From JBJEQG01 sp051881635 (GTDB lineage: Bacteria; Bacillota; Clostridia; Oscillospirales; Acutalibacteraceae), in NCBI GenBank assembly GCA_051881635.1, contig JBJEQG010000007.1:1-6811 (forward strand): a DNA stretch of 6,811 bases. The letters run 5' to 3'. Shown piece after piece: positions 1 through 6,100 of this stretch (the stretch's first letter is position 1; every line of letters begins with the position of its first letter). The position numbers and the translations under genes were made by a program. Under the pieces are notes generated by a model. It searched no databases and had not been told where the DNA came from. It saw nothing but the letters and a program-made list of their open reading frames with translations.

Positions 1-128
1 TCCTCATGGGAGAAGTTCGTTACAATTCATTGACACGCTCCTTCCCCGAAAGAGCCGAAGTTCTCTTTGAAAAAGCCGAAAAAGGTGCAGCCGAAAAGTA
101 TGACCGCTTAAAGAAAATGTCTGAGTAA
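1..128 (+). CDS. nifJ: Pyruvate:ferredoxin (flavodoxin) oxidoreductase, C-terminal end only
   Basis: The frame starting at base 3 is open from the left edge and ends at TAA (126-128), giving 41 residues. They contain the pattern GEVRYNSL, then SFPERAEVLFEKAE, then EKYDRLKKM. From memory this matches the extreme C-terminus of the long single-chain PFOR (NifJ) family, where an E/Q-x-R-Y-x-x-L segment precedes a P-E-x-A-x-x-L-F-x-x-A-E helix and a basic tail. PFOR converts pyruvate and CoA to acetyl-CoA and CO2 and reduces ferredoxin in the cytoplasm, a core reaction of anaerobic Clostridia. No cofactor-binding domain is visible, so the call rests only on the tail. A terminator follows 44 bases after the stop, so this is the last gene of its transcript. 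Confidence 0.72.
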   Translation, partial: LMGEVRYNSLTRSFPERAEVLFEKAEKGAAEKYDRLKKMSE

Positions 129-171
129 TAGCAAGTTCATTATTCGGTTTTTAAAAATTAAATAAAAACAA

Positions 172-220
172 AAAGCAAGAGGAAAATTTCCTAACGGAAA
201 AATTCCTCTTGCTTTCTTTT
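172..220 (+). terminator. Rho-independent terminator of the PFOR-like gene
   Basis: The arms 172-191 and 196-215 pair over 20 positions with only two A-A mismatches (185/202 and 186/201) around a four-base TAAC loop. The 3' side continues into CTTTCTTTTT. The core GCAAGAGGAA/TTCCTCTTGC is perfect. An A-rich run also precedes the stem, so it could act in both directions and serve as a backstop for transcripts coming from natB. Confidence 0.9.
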
Positions 221-267
221 TGGAATGATGTATGAGATTTTCAGTTTAATAAGAGTTTCACAACAAA

Positions 268-350
268 TTAAAGTTTAGGTCAAGCCTTTTCAAAGGCTTG
301 CGGTTTCCAAATGCAGAGCCTTTGGTGGGGCTTGGGGCAACGCCCCAACA
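268..350. repeat. Three-hairpin intergenic element, probably a dispersed Clostridia repeat
   Basis: Three compact hairpins lie in series. Positions 281-289 pair with 292-300 (CAAGCCTTT/AAAGGCTTG). Positions 307-314 pair with 318-325 around AGA, with one mismatch. Positions 332-338 pair with 342-348 (TTGGGGC/GCCCCAA) around AAC. The block is GC-richer than the DNA around it, has no credible ORF, and sits between two convergent terminators. I recall very similar strings (a GGTCAAGC-type hairpin, GCGGTTTCC, then an AGAGCC hairpin and a GGGGC hairpin) scattered in intergenic DNA of Ruminococcaceae and related Clostridia. That is memory, not a search. Only one copy is in this window, so its repeat status is inferred. 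Confidence 0.55.
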
Positions 351-360
351 GTCTGATTAT

Positions 361-389
361 TCAAAAAGGGCGAACAGTGTTCGCCCTTT
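361..389 (-). terminator. Rho-independent terminator of natAB
   Basis: Arms 365-375 and 379-389 form a perfect 11-bp stem (AAAGGGCGAAC/GTTCGCCCTTT) with the loop AGT. Read on the minus strand it is followed by a T run (363-367 on the plus strand is AAAAA). It starts about 30 bases after the natB stop codon, which is where a minus-strand operon terminator is expected. Confidence 0.9.
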
Positions 390-419
390 CAAATTTTATC
401 GGATTAACATTCTTTTCGA

Positions 420-1658
420 TTATTTTGCCTTGTTGGATTTGAGCATTTTAAAAATTTCAGTCAATTTCGGCGGTTTGCCGTACATCATAACGCCCAAACG
501 ATAAACAGCGGCAGACAAGCGTCCCAGCAAATAAACCGTTATAATTTGAATAACCACGGAAATCACAACTTCATACCATGCCACATTGTCCAAAGCTATA
601 CGGACAACCATTTCAAGCGGTGCGGTAAACGGAACATAAGACAAAACAATGGGCAGAATACCGTCTGTATTGCCGTTGCTCACAGGTATAAACACAGCAA
701 AAAATGCGATTAAATATAAAAAGACAATCGGTGTTGTCAAGGTATTCAATTCTTCCATACGGGAAACCAAAGATGATACAGCCGCAAACAAAAAGGCATA
801 CATGAAAAATCCCAGAACAAAGAATATCAAACTAAACAGAACTGTCGTAATAATTTGAGAAAATGCCGACTGAATAATATCAGAAATACTGCCAATCTTA
901 ACAAAGTTTAATGTCAAGCCGCCCATAAGGAACAGAGCTGCCATTTGCGTTAAGCCTGCCAAACCTGCACCCAAAACCTTGCCGAAAATAAAATCTGACG
1001 GTTTTGCACAGGAAATCAGCAATTCCATTGCACGGGAATTTTTTTCCGTAACAACACTCATTGACACAAGCTGACCATACATTAAAATTGCCACATACAG
1101 AACCATGAGTATAATCATGGCAACAATAAACATCAATGAGTTATCGCCTGACAAACTCAAAACTTCGTACTGAATTTCCGTTTCACTTATTTTATCATAA
1201 TCCCCTTGACTTACACCAAGTTTTCCCATTTCGGAAACACGATAAATATAAGATACCGCACTTTGAATTTTGCTTGGTGTTTCGTCCATCATATTGACGG
1301 ACTTACCGACATATGTAAAGGAGGTTGGCGTATCTAAAAGAATGGCAAAAGCATAATCGGCATTATTAACCTTTTGCTGAATTTGCTCTTTCTCCTCGTC
1401 AACGATTGAAATGTTATAATCTGCAAAATTCTTTTCCAATGCACTTTGCAGCAGTGCATTATCATATACAGCCGTATTGACAACGGCAATCGTATCTTTC
1501 TCACCCTCGCCCGTTGAACCGCCCGATGATGATGTCATTGAAGTAATCATCATAACTGTAAACATCATGGCAATAATAATCAGGGTTGATACGATAAACC
1601 CGATATTTTTAACGGTGTTCAGATACTCAAACTTTAAAACCTGAAAAAACTTTTTCAT
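420..1658 (-). CDS. natB: ABC-2 type transporter permease, NatB family
   Basis: This 412-residue integral membrane protein is the permease partner of the ATPase encoded just upstream. By family it is an ABC-2 exporter subunit; B. subtilis NatAB exports sodium, but the substrate here is not known. One membrane segment lies at about 20-40, then a large hydrophilic, probably extracellular domain at about 41-172, then a cluster of about five or six membrane segments (about 174-198, 226-250, 268-296, 309-327, 333-350 and 363-385). Family hallmarks are EKNSRAMELLISCAKPSDFI with the following GK (205-227), YVPFTAPLEMVVR (341-353) and the tail GVMMYGKPPKLTEI (389-402). The length is typical. The ATG overlaps the natA stop (ATGA), and GGAGG sits eight bases upstream inside natA, indicating translational coupling. 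A terminator follows about 30 bases after the stop. Confidence 0.92.
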   Translation of the reverse strand: MKKFFQVLKFEYLNTVKNIGFIVSTLIIIAMMFTVMMITSMTSSSGGSTGEGEKDTIAVVNTAVYDNALLQSALEKNFADYNISIVDEEKEQIQQKVNNADYAFAILLDTPTSFTYVGKSVNMMDETPSKIQSAVSYIYRVSEMGKLGVSQGDYDKISETEIQYEVLSLSGDNSLMFIVAMIILMVLYVAILMYGQLVSMSVVTEKNSRAMELLISCAKPSDFIFGKVLGAGLAGLTQMAALFLMGGLTLNFVKIGSISDIIQSAFSQIITTVLFSLIFFVLGFFMYAFLFAAVSSLVSRMEELNTLTTPIVFLYLIAFFAVFIPVSNGNTDGILPIVLSYVPFTAPLEMVVRIALDNVAWYEVVISVVIQIITVYLLGRLSAAVYRLGVMMYGKPPKLTEIFKMLKSNKAK

Positions 1659-2569
1659 ATCTTATCCTCCGTATATTGTACAAAAATATCACTTAATGAT
1701 GGTTCACAAACTTCAAAAACATCTATGTCGAAACCTGACAACGAATTAAAAACGGAGGATTTATATTTTTCATTGTTAAGTGTAACAATAAGGGCATTGT
1801 CCTCATCTTCCGCCCTTGTCAGAGTTTGAATTTCGCTCGAAAATTTTTCAAGCAAAAACGGCTGGATTTTCGCACAGTCACGGGAAGAAATTTTCAGACG
1901 ATTGCGGGGATAACTGCGTTTGATTTCGGATATTCTGCCGTCAACGGCAATCTGTCCGCCATTGAGGATTGAAATGGTATCGCAAAATTCCTCAATATAA
2001 TTCATTTGGTGGCTTGAAAACAGAACGATTGCCCCCTGCTTAACCATATCTTTGACAACATCTTTCAAGAGGGTGGCATTGACAGGGTCAAGACCCGAAA
2101 AAGGTTCGTCCAAAATAACGATTTTGGGATTGCACATAATCGTTGCGGCAAGCTGTATTTTCTGCTGATTGCCTTTACTGAGCGTTTGGAGCTTTTTAGA
2201 CTGATATTCCGCCATGCCCAAGCGTTCCAAGTTTCTGATTGCTGCCGCTTTTGCGTCCTTTGATGACATACCACGCAAACAGCCCAAATAAATCAACTGA
2301 TTTAAAATTGTAATTTTCGGGTACATACCTCTTTCTTCGGGCAAATATCCGATTTGAATTTCCGAATGTTTCAGCGGTTTGCCGTCCAAAAGGATTTCGC
2401 CGCTGTCGGGCGGAAAAATATCCATAATAATACGCATGGTTGTTGTTTTTCCTGCACCGTTACGCCCCAAAAGCCCATGAGCCTTTCCGCTTTCGGCTTT
2501 TATGGAGATGTCACGAAGAACTTCCTTACTGCCAAAAGTTTTGACAATATGATTGATTTCCAGTTTCAA
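1655..2569 (-). CDS. natA: ABC transporter ATP-binding protein, NatA family
   Basis: This 304-residue cytoplasmic ATPase powers the NatB-type permease. In order it shows: Walker A GRNGAGKT (35-42), the NatA-like loop GYLPEERGMYP (74-84), signature LSKGNQQKIQ (130-139), Walker B KIVILDEP (149-156), a D-loop at GLDP (159-162) and the switch histidine in SSHQMN (H187). All catalytic elements are intact. A C-terminal extension of about 90 residues ends in a CEPSLSDIF motif, as in COG4152-type proteins. The start is TTG (2567-2569): an in-frame TGA lies just upstream, AAGGAG is nine bases away, and the next in-frame ATG falls after Walker A. The gene is first in the operon, behind a perfect consensus promoter and a leader of about 150 bases. 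Export of sodium, a drug or a peptide is possible; the substrate cannot be read from the sequence. Confidence 0.93.
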   Translation of the reverse strand: MKLEINHIVKTFGSKEVLRDISIKAESGKAHGLLGRNGAGKTTTMRIIMDIFPPDSGEILLDGKPLKHSEIQIGYLPEERGMYPKITILNQLIYLGCLRGMSSKDAKAAAIRNLERLGMAEYQSKKLQTLSKGNQQKIQLAATIMCNPKIVILDEPFSGLDPVNATLLKDVVKDMVKQGAIVLFSSHQMNYIEEFCDTISILNGGQIAVDGRISEIKRSYPRNRLKISSRDCAKIQPFLLEKFSSEIQTLTRAEDEDNALIVTLNNEKYKSSVFNSLSGFDIDVFEVCEPSLSDIFVQYTEDKI

Positions 2570-2578
2570 TTCAACACG

Positions 2579-2584
2579 CTCCTT
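2579..2584 (-). promoter_or_regulatory. natA ribosome binding site (fixes a TTG start)
   Basis: AAGGAG on the minus strand is nine bases before the TTG at 2569. Reading upstream in the natA frame, a TGA stop occurs seven codons before the TTG, and no ATG or GTG lies between them. This makes TTG the only plausible initiation codon for a full-length ATPase. Confidence 0.8.
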
Positions 2585-2596
2585 GTTTCATTTCTC

Positions 2597-2718
2597 AAAC
2601 CAATATTTTAGTGCTTTGGTTTCATTTTATCATAGTTCCTACGGTAAAATTCTCTCCTTTCTTTTTTGCTGATAACATAACAGCTGCCTTTAAACAAATT
2701 CTCATGTGTTTAGTGTAC
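2597..2718 (-). other. natA 5' leader with an upstream mini-ORF and hairpin
   Basis: Between the predicted transcription start (about 2718) and the natA ribosome binding site the minus strand holds two structures. The first is a 27-codon ORF (ATG at 2705-2703, TGA at 2624-2622) beginning MRICLKAAVML; it lacks a convincing ribosome binding site. The second is a hairpin with perfect 7-bp arms, AAACCAA and TTGGTTT (plus-strand 2597-2603 and 2616-2622), just upstream of the natA ribosome binding site. The mini-ORF stop touches the base of the hairpin. There is no U tract after the hairpin, so it is not an intrinsic terminator. A regulatory role is conjecture; I recognise no known riboswitch. Confidence 0.3.
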
Positions 2719-2724
2719 ATATTG

Positions 2725-2753
2725 ATTATACACACTCTACACACGGTTGTCAA
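2725..2753 (-). promoter_or_regulatory. Sigma-A promoter of natAB, perfect consensus
   Basis: On the minus strand, TTGACA (2753-2748) and TATAAT (2730-2725) are separated by exactly 17 bases, so both hexamers are perfect. The predicted start is near 2718, giving a leader of about 150 bases. An imperfect dyad, GTGTA-N11-TACAC (2713-2733), overlaps the -10 box and the start region, a position where a repressor could act. No regulator gene lies next to it. Confidence 0.85.
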
Positions 2754-2805
2754 CAGATTTTCAATATTTTTTCCTGATATTTTCTATCATAAAGTGACAG
2801 GAAAT

Positions 2806-2849
2806 GAAAAGCCTCCTCCTCTATAATAATTATAGAGGAAGGAGGTCTT
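2806..2849 (-). terminator. Rho-independent terminator of the CNNM/CBS gene
   Basis: Plus-strand arms 2812-2825 and 2831-2845 pair over 14 bp with a single bulged base around the loop ATAAT. On the minus strand the stem is followed by GCTTTT, and it begins directly after the stop codon of the minus-strand gene. It isolates that gene from the natAB promoter about 55 bases further on. Confidence 0.88.
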
Positions 2850-4175
2850 TTACTTCTTTACAACTAATACTTTTTCTATGCGGCGTTCATGTACCTTATG
2901 TACGGTAAAACGCACACCGTTAATCACAACAGACGGATGTTCGTTTTCCTTTGGAATATGCCCCATTCGTTCCAACATCAGTCCCGCAATCGTATCGCTT
3001 GTTTCGCTCACTATATTTTGTCCGACCAATGCACTGACTTCGTCCAAATCGGTTGACCCGTCTACCGTAAAACTATGTTCATCGACCTGTTCTATGGCAT
3101 TGTCCTCGTGGTCATATTCATCTTGAATATTTCCCAAAATTACTTCGACCAAATCTTCCATAGTAATAATTCCGTTTGTTCCGCCATATTCATCTACAAC
3201 AACCGCAATTTGCTTGTGGTTTTTTGTCATATAGTCGAACATCTGAACACATGACTTTGTTTTTGGAACAAACACTGCCTCACGAATAAGTGATTTATCC
3301 AATGGCAAATCTATGTTTTCTTTGTCTGTAATGTATCTCAGCAAATCTTTGACATATACAATACCAACAATATCATCTATACTGCCATGATAAACAGGTA
3401 TGCGTGAATAACCGCTGTCTGCCGCCAATGCCACCAAGCGCCTAACGGTTGTATCGTCCGAAACGGCGGTCAAATCTTTGCGGTGCGTGATAATTTCCCC
3501 AACCGTAAGGTCATCAAAATCAAAAACATTATCCAAAAGACTTTTGGTGCTGTTTTCGATTTCACCGCTTTCCTGACACTCATCAACCATAATACGCAAT
3601 TCTTCCTCAGTGACGATACTTTCCGCCTGGTGAGGATTTTTTCCGAAAAGCCGTACAAGAAAGTTTGTACAGACTGTCAAAATCCAAACTAACGGGAACA
3701 ACAGACCGCCCAAAAAGCGTATAGGTTTTGAAAGCCGCAAAGCTGTTTTTTCGGGACTGAATGATGCCAAACGCTGTGGCAAAAGATGTCCCAAAACGAT
3801 AATAACAAAGACACAAATTGCAAAGACGGCTATATTTGATACAAGCTGTTCAGCTCCGTTTAAAAAGGAAAACGACCGCAGACTTTCTGCCAAAAGCGGT
3901 GCATAATATTTCATCGCAAAGAATACGGTCAATAGTCCTGTAATAACCGTAACAGAACGAACTGTATCCAAAAAGAAAGTCATTCGTTCTCTCAACCGCA
4001 TAACCCGCTGGACACCTTTGGATTTTGCTTCAAAAGCTCTTAATTTTCCTTCGTTAGTGTACATAACCGCTGCCTCCGCACACGAAAAAAGAAAACAAAG
4101 AACAAGCAAAAGAACAACAATTATACTTACACATAAAATATTATCAGGACCGACACCGTCACAGTCGCCATTCAT
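2850..4175 (-). CDS. CNNM/CorC (HlyC-type) membrane protein with CBS pair, divergent metal site
   Basis: This 441-residue protein has the standard CorC/TlyC order. A CNNM (DUF21) membrane domain spans about 1-175, with hydrophobic segments near 13-35, 72-92, 110-133 and 152-174. A CBS pair follows at about 225-282 and 296-350, containing SGYSRIPVY and VVVDEYGG. The hallmark TMEDLVEVILGNIQDEYD lies at 338-355, and a C-terminal CorC_HlyC domain at about 365-441. Family members are linked to magnesium or cobalt transport and bind nucleotide through the CBS pair. The membrane motifs are unusual: the usual GE-x-x-P(K/Q) reads GHLLPQ (His130 for Glu), and the G-N of the second helix reads TGLL. Magnesium transport is therefore uncertain, and a sensing or altered-ion role is possible. 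The ATG start has AAGGAG 12 bases upstream, a slightly long spacing. It is monocistronic, with its own promoter and terminator. Confidence 0.9.
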   Translation of the reverse strand: MNGDCDGVGPDNILCVSIIVVLLLVLCFLFSCAEAAVMYTNEGKLRAFEAKSKGVQRVMRLRERMTFFLDTVRSVTVITGLLTVFFAMKYYAPLLAESLRSFSFLNGAEQLVSNIAVFAICVFVIIVLGHLLPQRLASFSPEKTALRLSKPIRFLGGLLFPLVWILTVCTNFLVRLFGKNPHQAESIVTEEELRIMVDECQESGEIENSTKSLLDNVFDFDDLTVGEIITHRKDLTAVSDDTTVRRLVALAADSGYSRIPVYHGSIDDIVGIVYVKDLLRYITDKENIDLPLDKSLIREAVFVPKTKSCVQMFDYMTKNHKQIAVVVDEYGGTNGIITMEDLVEVILGNIQDEYDHEDNAIEQVDEHSFTVDGSTDLDEVSALVGQNIVSETSDTIAGLMLERMGHIPKENEHPSVVINGVRFTVHKVHERRIEKVLVVKK

Positions 4176-4222
4176 AAAAAAAACACACTCCTTATTTGAA
4201 AACAGAAGAATTTATTTCCTTT

Positions 4223-4251
4223 ATTGTACGCAAAAAAGTGCTTTCTGTCAA
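4223..4251 (-). promoter_or_regulatory. Sigma-A promoter of the CNNM/CBS gene
   Basis: On the minus strand, TTGACA (4251-4246) and TACAAT (4228-4223) are separated by 17 bases, with a predicted start about 40 bases before the ATG at 4175. The hexamers match consensus at 6/6 and 5/6. It lies in the 131-base divergent space shared with the M14 gene, for which I see no equally clear plus-strand promoter. Confidence 0.82.
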
Positions 4252-4293
4252 CTCAAACAATTTTCTCTCATAACATATCAAATTAAATCAAAC

Positions 4294-4299
4294 AGGAGG
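4294..4299 (+). promoter_or_regulatory. Ribosome binding site that sets the M14 peptidase start
   Basis: AGGAGG is seven bases before the ATG at 4307. An in-frame TTG at 4304 would leave only four bases, so the ATG is preferred. Confidence 0.85.
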
Positions 4300-4306
4300 T
4301 TTTTTG

Positions 4307-5209
4307 ATGGATTTTTCATCTGCCTATACAATAGCTGACCGCCAAACAAGAGAAAAAATTATTTCTGAACTAATGAGCCATTATGCTTTTCTCTGTCGTG
4401 AAATAATTGGAGAAAGCCGCTGTTCCCGTCCTATTGAGGCTCTATCTATCGGAAACACCGACAAACAGGTTTTATTTTGCGGTGCTTTTCATGGTATGGA
4501 ATGGATAACTTCCCTTATTCTTTTACGATTTTTAGATGATATTGCCAATACAATAAAAAACAGTGAATCTATATGCGGTGTTCGTATCGGAACATTTCTG
4601 AACAAAAGAGGATTAACCGTCATTCCGTGTATCAATCCTGACGGTGTGGAAATTGCCGTTCATGGTTCGTCTGCTGCTGAAAACTATCAGGAACTTGTCC
4701 GCTCCGTCAGTGGCGGTGATACTGCCCATTGGCAGGCAAATGCAGCCGGTGTGGATATTAACCATAATTTCTCGGCAGGTTGGGATGAATTGAAATGTTT
4801 GGAACTTCGTCATGGCATTTGTTCTCCTGCACCGACACGCTATGGCGGCGAATTTCCCGAAAGCGAACCCGAAACACGCACTTTGGCGTCTTACTGCCGT
4901 ACAGGACAGATTTGTCATGCTTTGGCATTTCATAGTCAGGGCGAGGAGATTTATTGGGATTTTGACGATTATCACGACAGCGAGGCTTTAACAATGGCAA
5001 AAATTATGGCTCATTCCAGCGGCTATACGGTTAGTCAACCTAACGGATTGGCGGTCGGTGGCGGTTTTAAAGATTGGTTTGTGCGGAAATTTCGGCGTCC
5101 CGCCTTTACTATTGAAGTCGGTAAAGGCGTTAATCCACTACCGATTGCTCAATTCGACAATATTTATAATAAAATTCGTGAAATGCTTGTTTTAGCGGCA
5201 GTTTTGTAA
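4307..5209 (+). CDS. M14-family zinc carboxypeptidase, gamma-D-glutamyl-diamino acid endopeptidase-like
   Basis: This 300-residue metallopeptidase has no signal peptide and is presumably cytoplasmic. Zinc ligands are His62 and Glu65 in FHGMEW and His209 in AFHSQGEEIYW. The catalytic Glu is in FTIEVGKG (Glu270). Other M14 signatures are INPDGVE (109-115), GVDINHNFSAGW (148-159), ESEPETR (185-191) and the C-terminal NPLPIAQF (276-283). The HSQGE-IYW and NPLP motifs favour the M14C group, which cleaves the D-Glu-diaminopimelate bond of murein peptides. A likely role is recycling of peptidoglycan-derived peptides. The usual N-R pair that binds the substrate carboxylate reads N152-H153, so specificity may differ. 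I also recall NHNF in clostridial relatives, so it may be normal for this subgroup. The gene diverges from the CNNM gene; no clear terminator follows. Confidence 0.88.
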   Translation: MDFSSAYTIADRQTREKIISELMSHYAFLCREIIGESRCSRPIEALSIGNTDKQVLFCGAFHGMEWITSLILLRFLDDIANTIKNSESICGVRIGTFLNKRGLTVIPCINPDGVEIAVHGSSAAENYQELVRSVSGGDTAHWQANAAGVDINHNFSAGWDELKCLELRHGICSPAPTRYGGEFPESEPETRTLASYCRTGQICHALAFHSQGEEIYWDFDDYHDSEALTMAKIMAHSSGYTVSQPNGLAVGGGFKDWFVRKFRRPAFTIEVGKGVNPLPIAQFDNIYNKIREMLVLAAVL

Positions 5210-5264
5210 AATACAAAAAAATGCAGAATGGGAAATTTTTTTAACAAAAACTTCAAATCCTTTG

Positions 5265-5293
5265 TTGCTAAAAAAAAGGAAGTATGATATTAT
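5265..5293 (+). promoter_or_regulatory. Probable promoter of the lipoprotein pair (extended -10)
   Basis: TTGCTA (5265-5270) and TATTAT (5288-5293) are 17 bases apart, with a TGA just before the -10 giving an extended -10 (TGN). The spacer is an A-rich tract. The predicted start is near 5300, leaving a leader of about 37 bases. The rest of the 127-base gap between the peptidase and the lipoprotein gene is AT-rich and shows no other structure. Confidence 0.6.
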
Positions 5294-5336
5294 GGAGAAA
5301 ATTAAAGTTTTTTGATTGAGAAAGGAAATTTTCATT

Positions 5337-6077
5337 ATGAAAAAAGGAACTTTTAAAATTTTGACTTTATGTTGTATTTTTGCGGCTTTGTCTTTTACAG
5401 CGTGTGACAAGGGAGCGACAACCTCCGAAAGCACACAGCCTTCGGAAACTTCCATTTCTTCTTCGGAAAGCACAGATGTTGCTTCAAAGGAGGAAAGCAC
5501 AAATATTGCTTCAAAAGAGGAAAGCATATCCTCATCGGACGAAAGTACAACGGAAAACACAACACCCGAAAGCACTGAGTCTGAGGAAAGTACAGAACAA
5601 TCCTCCGAAATCGTTGAAAGTTCAATCAATGATTTCCCCTATACCTCCGATGACGAAAGTATTGAAGAATCCTTCCACCAACATTCGGAATATACGGACA
5701 ACGAAAACTTCAATACACTTTTTGCCCAAAATGCCTTAGACCTCAGTTATCAAAATGCGATTGCTGATGCTCCGGAAAGTCAAATGGCAAGCATTACGGC
5801 ACAATATGTTGCATATTGGAAAATCGAGGTTGAAAATGCCTATAACGCTTTGGCTGACACAACGGACAGCAATTTAGATGCAGAAAAAGAAGAATGGAAC
5901 GCAGAGGCTGATGCCAAAACCCAAGAAATCTATGACACTGCCAAGAGTGAGGGAGGTTCTTTGGCTGTTTTAAGTGCCTATGCTGAGGTTATGAATTTAT
6001 ACAAAGCCAAAGCAGCTCAGTTATATGAACAGGTTTATGCCCTGACAGGCTCATTCAGTCTTGCATACGCCGAATAA
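5337..6077 (+). CDS. Ser/Glu/Thr-rich lipoprotein with LprI-like C-terminal domain
   Basis: This 246-residue predicted lipoprotein starts with a short signal peptide (MKK, hydrophobic 7-20) ending in SFTAC. Cys23 would be lipidated; Phe at -3 is less common than Leu. Residues 25 to about 98 form an acidic, low-complexity Ser/Glu/Thr linker that includes two 9-residue repeats. The rest (about 120-246) is a predicted helical domain with a W-x(5)-E pattern, EGGSLAVLSAY (205-215) and a final KAKAAQLYEQV helix. The W...GGS...A-x-x-L spacing recalls the LprI-like DUF1311 fold, but without its cysteines; this match is tentative. The ATG at 5337 is preferred because GAAAGGA is ten bases upstream, rather than the in-frame TTG at 5316. 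The linker probably spans the cell wall. It is co-transcribed with the lipoprotein gene 23 bases downstream. The function is unknown. Confidence 0.8.
   Translation: MKKGTFKILTLCCIFAALSFTACDKGATTSESTQPSETSISSSESTDVASKEESTNIASKEESISSSDESTTENTTPESTESEESTEQSSEIVESSINDFPYTSDDESIEESFHQHSEYTDNENFNTLFAQNALDLSYQNAIADAPESQMASITAQYVAYWKIEVENAYNALADTTDSNLDAEKEEWNAEADAKTQEIYDTAKSEGGSLAVLSAYAEVMNLYKAKAAQLYEQVYALTGSFSLAYAE
5466..5519 (+). repeat. 27-bp tandem duplication in the lipoprotein linker
   Basis: Units 5466-5492 and 5493-5519 match at 24 of 27 bases and encode ESTDVASKE and ESTNIASKE. All three differences are G-to-A. GAAAGCAC/GAAAGTAC octamers recur through the rest of the linker. The pattern suggests linker growth by in-frame slippage or unequal exchange. 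Confidence 0.85.
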
Positions 6078-6100
6078 GCCTTTTGAAAGGATTTTGAGTG

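Noticed and set aside
298..504. 68-codon plus-strand ORF across the intergenic hairpins
   Set aside because: It covers the hairpin element, a terminator and the antisense of the natB end. It has no ribosome binding site and its composition is not protein-like.
2611..2826. 71-codon plus-strand ORF in the natA upstream region
   Set aside because: It runs through the minus-strand promoter and leader, has no ribosome binding site, and shows no recognisable domain.
4613..5000. Minus-strand ORFs (120 and 80 codons) inside the M14 gene
   Set aside because: They lie opposite clear catalytic motifs of the peptidase and lack ribosome binding sites.
5203..5219. Inverted repeat TTTTGT-AAAAT-ACAAAA at the end of the peptidase gene
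   Set aside because: The stem is only A-T-rich with one G-C pair and has no following T run on the plus strand, so I do not call it a terminator.
5192..5629. 145-codon minus-strand ORF opposite the Ser/Glu-rich lipoprotein
   Set aside because: Its Ser/Val/Leu-rich repetitive content is the mirror of the GAAAGC-rich linker. The plus-strand gene has a ribosome binding site, signal peptide and operon partner.
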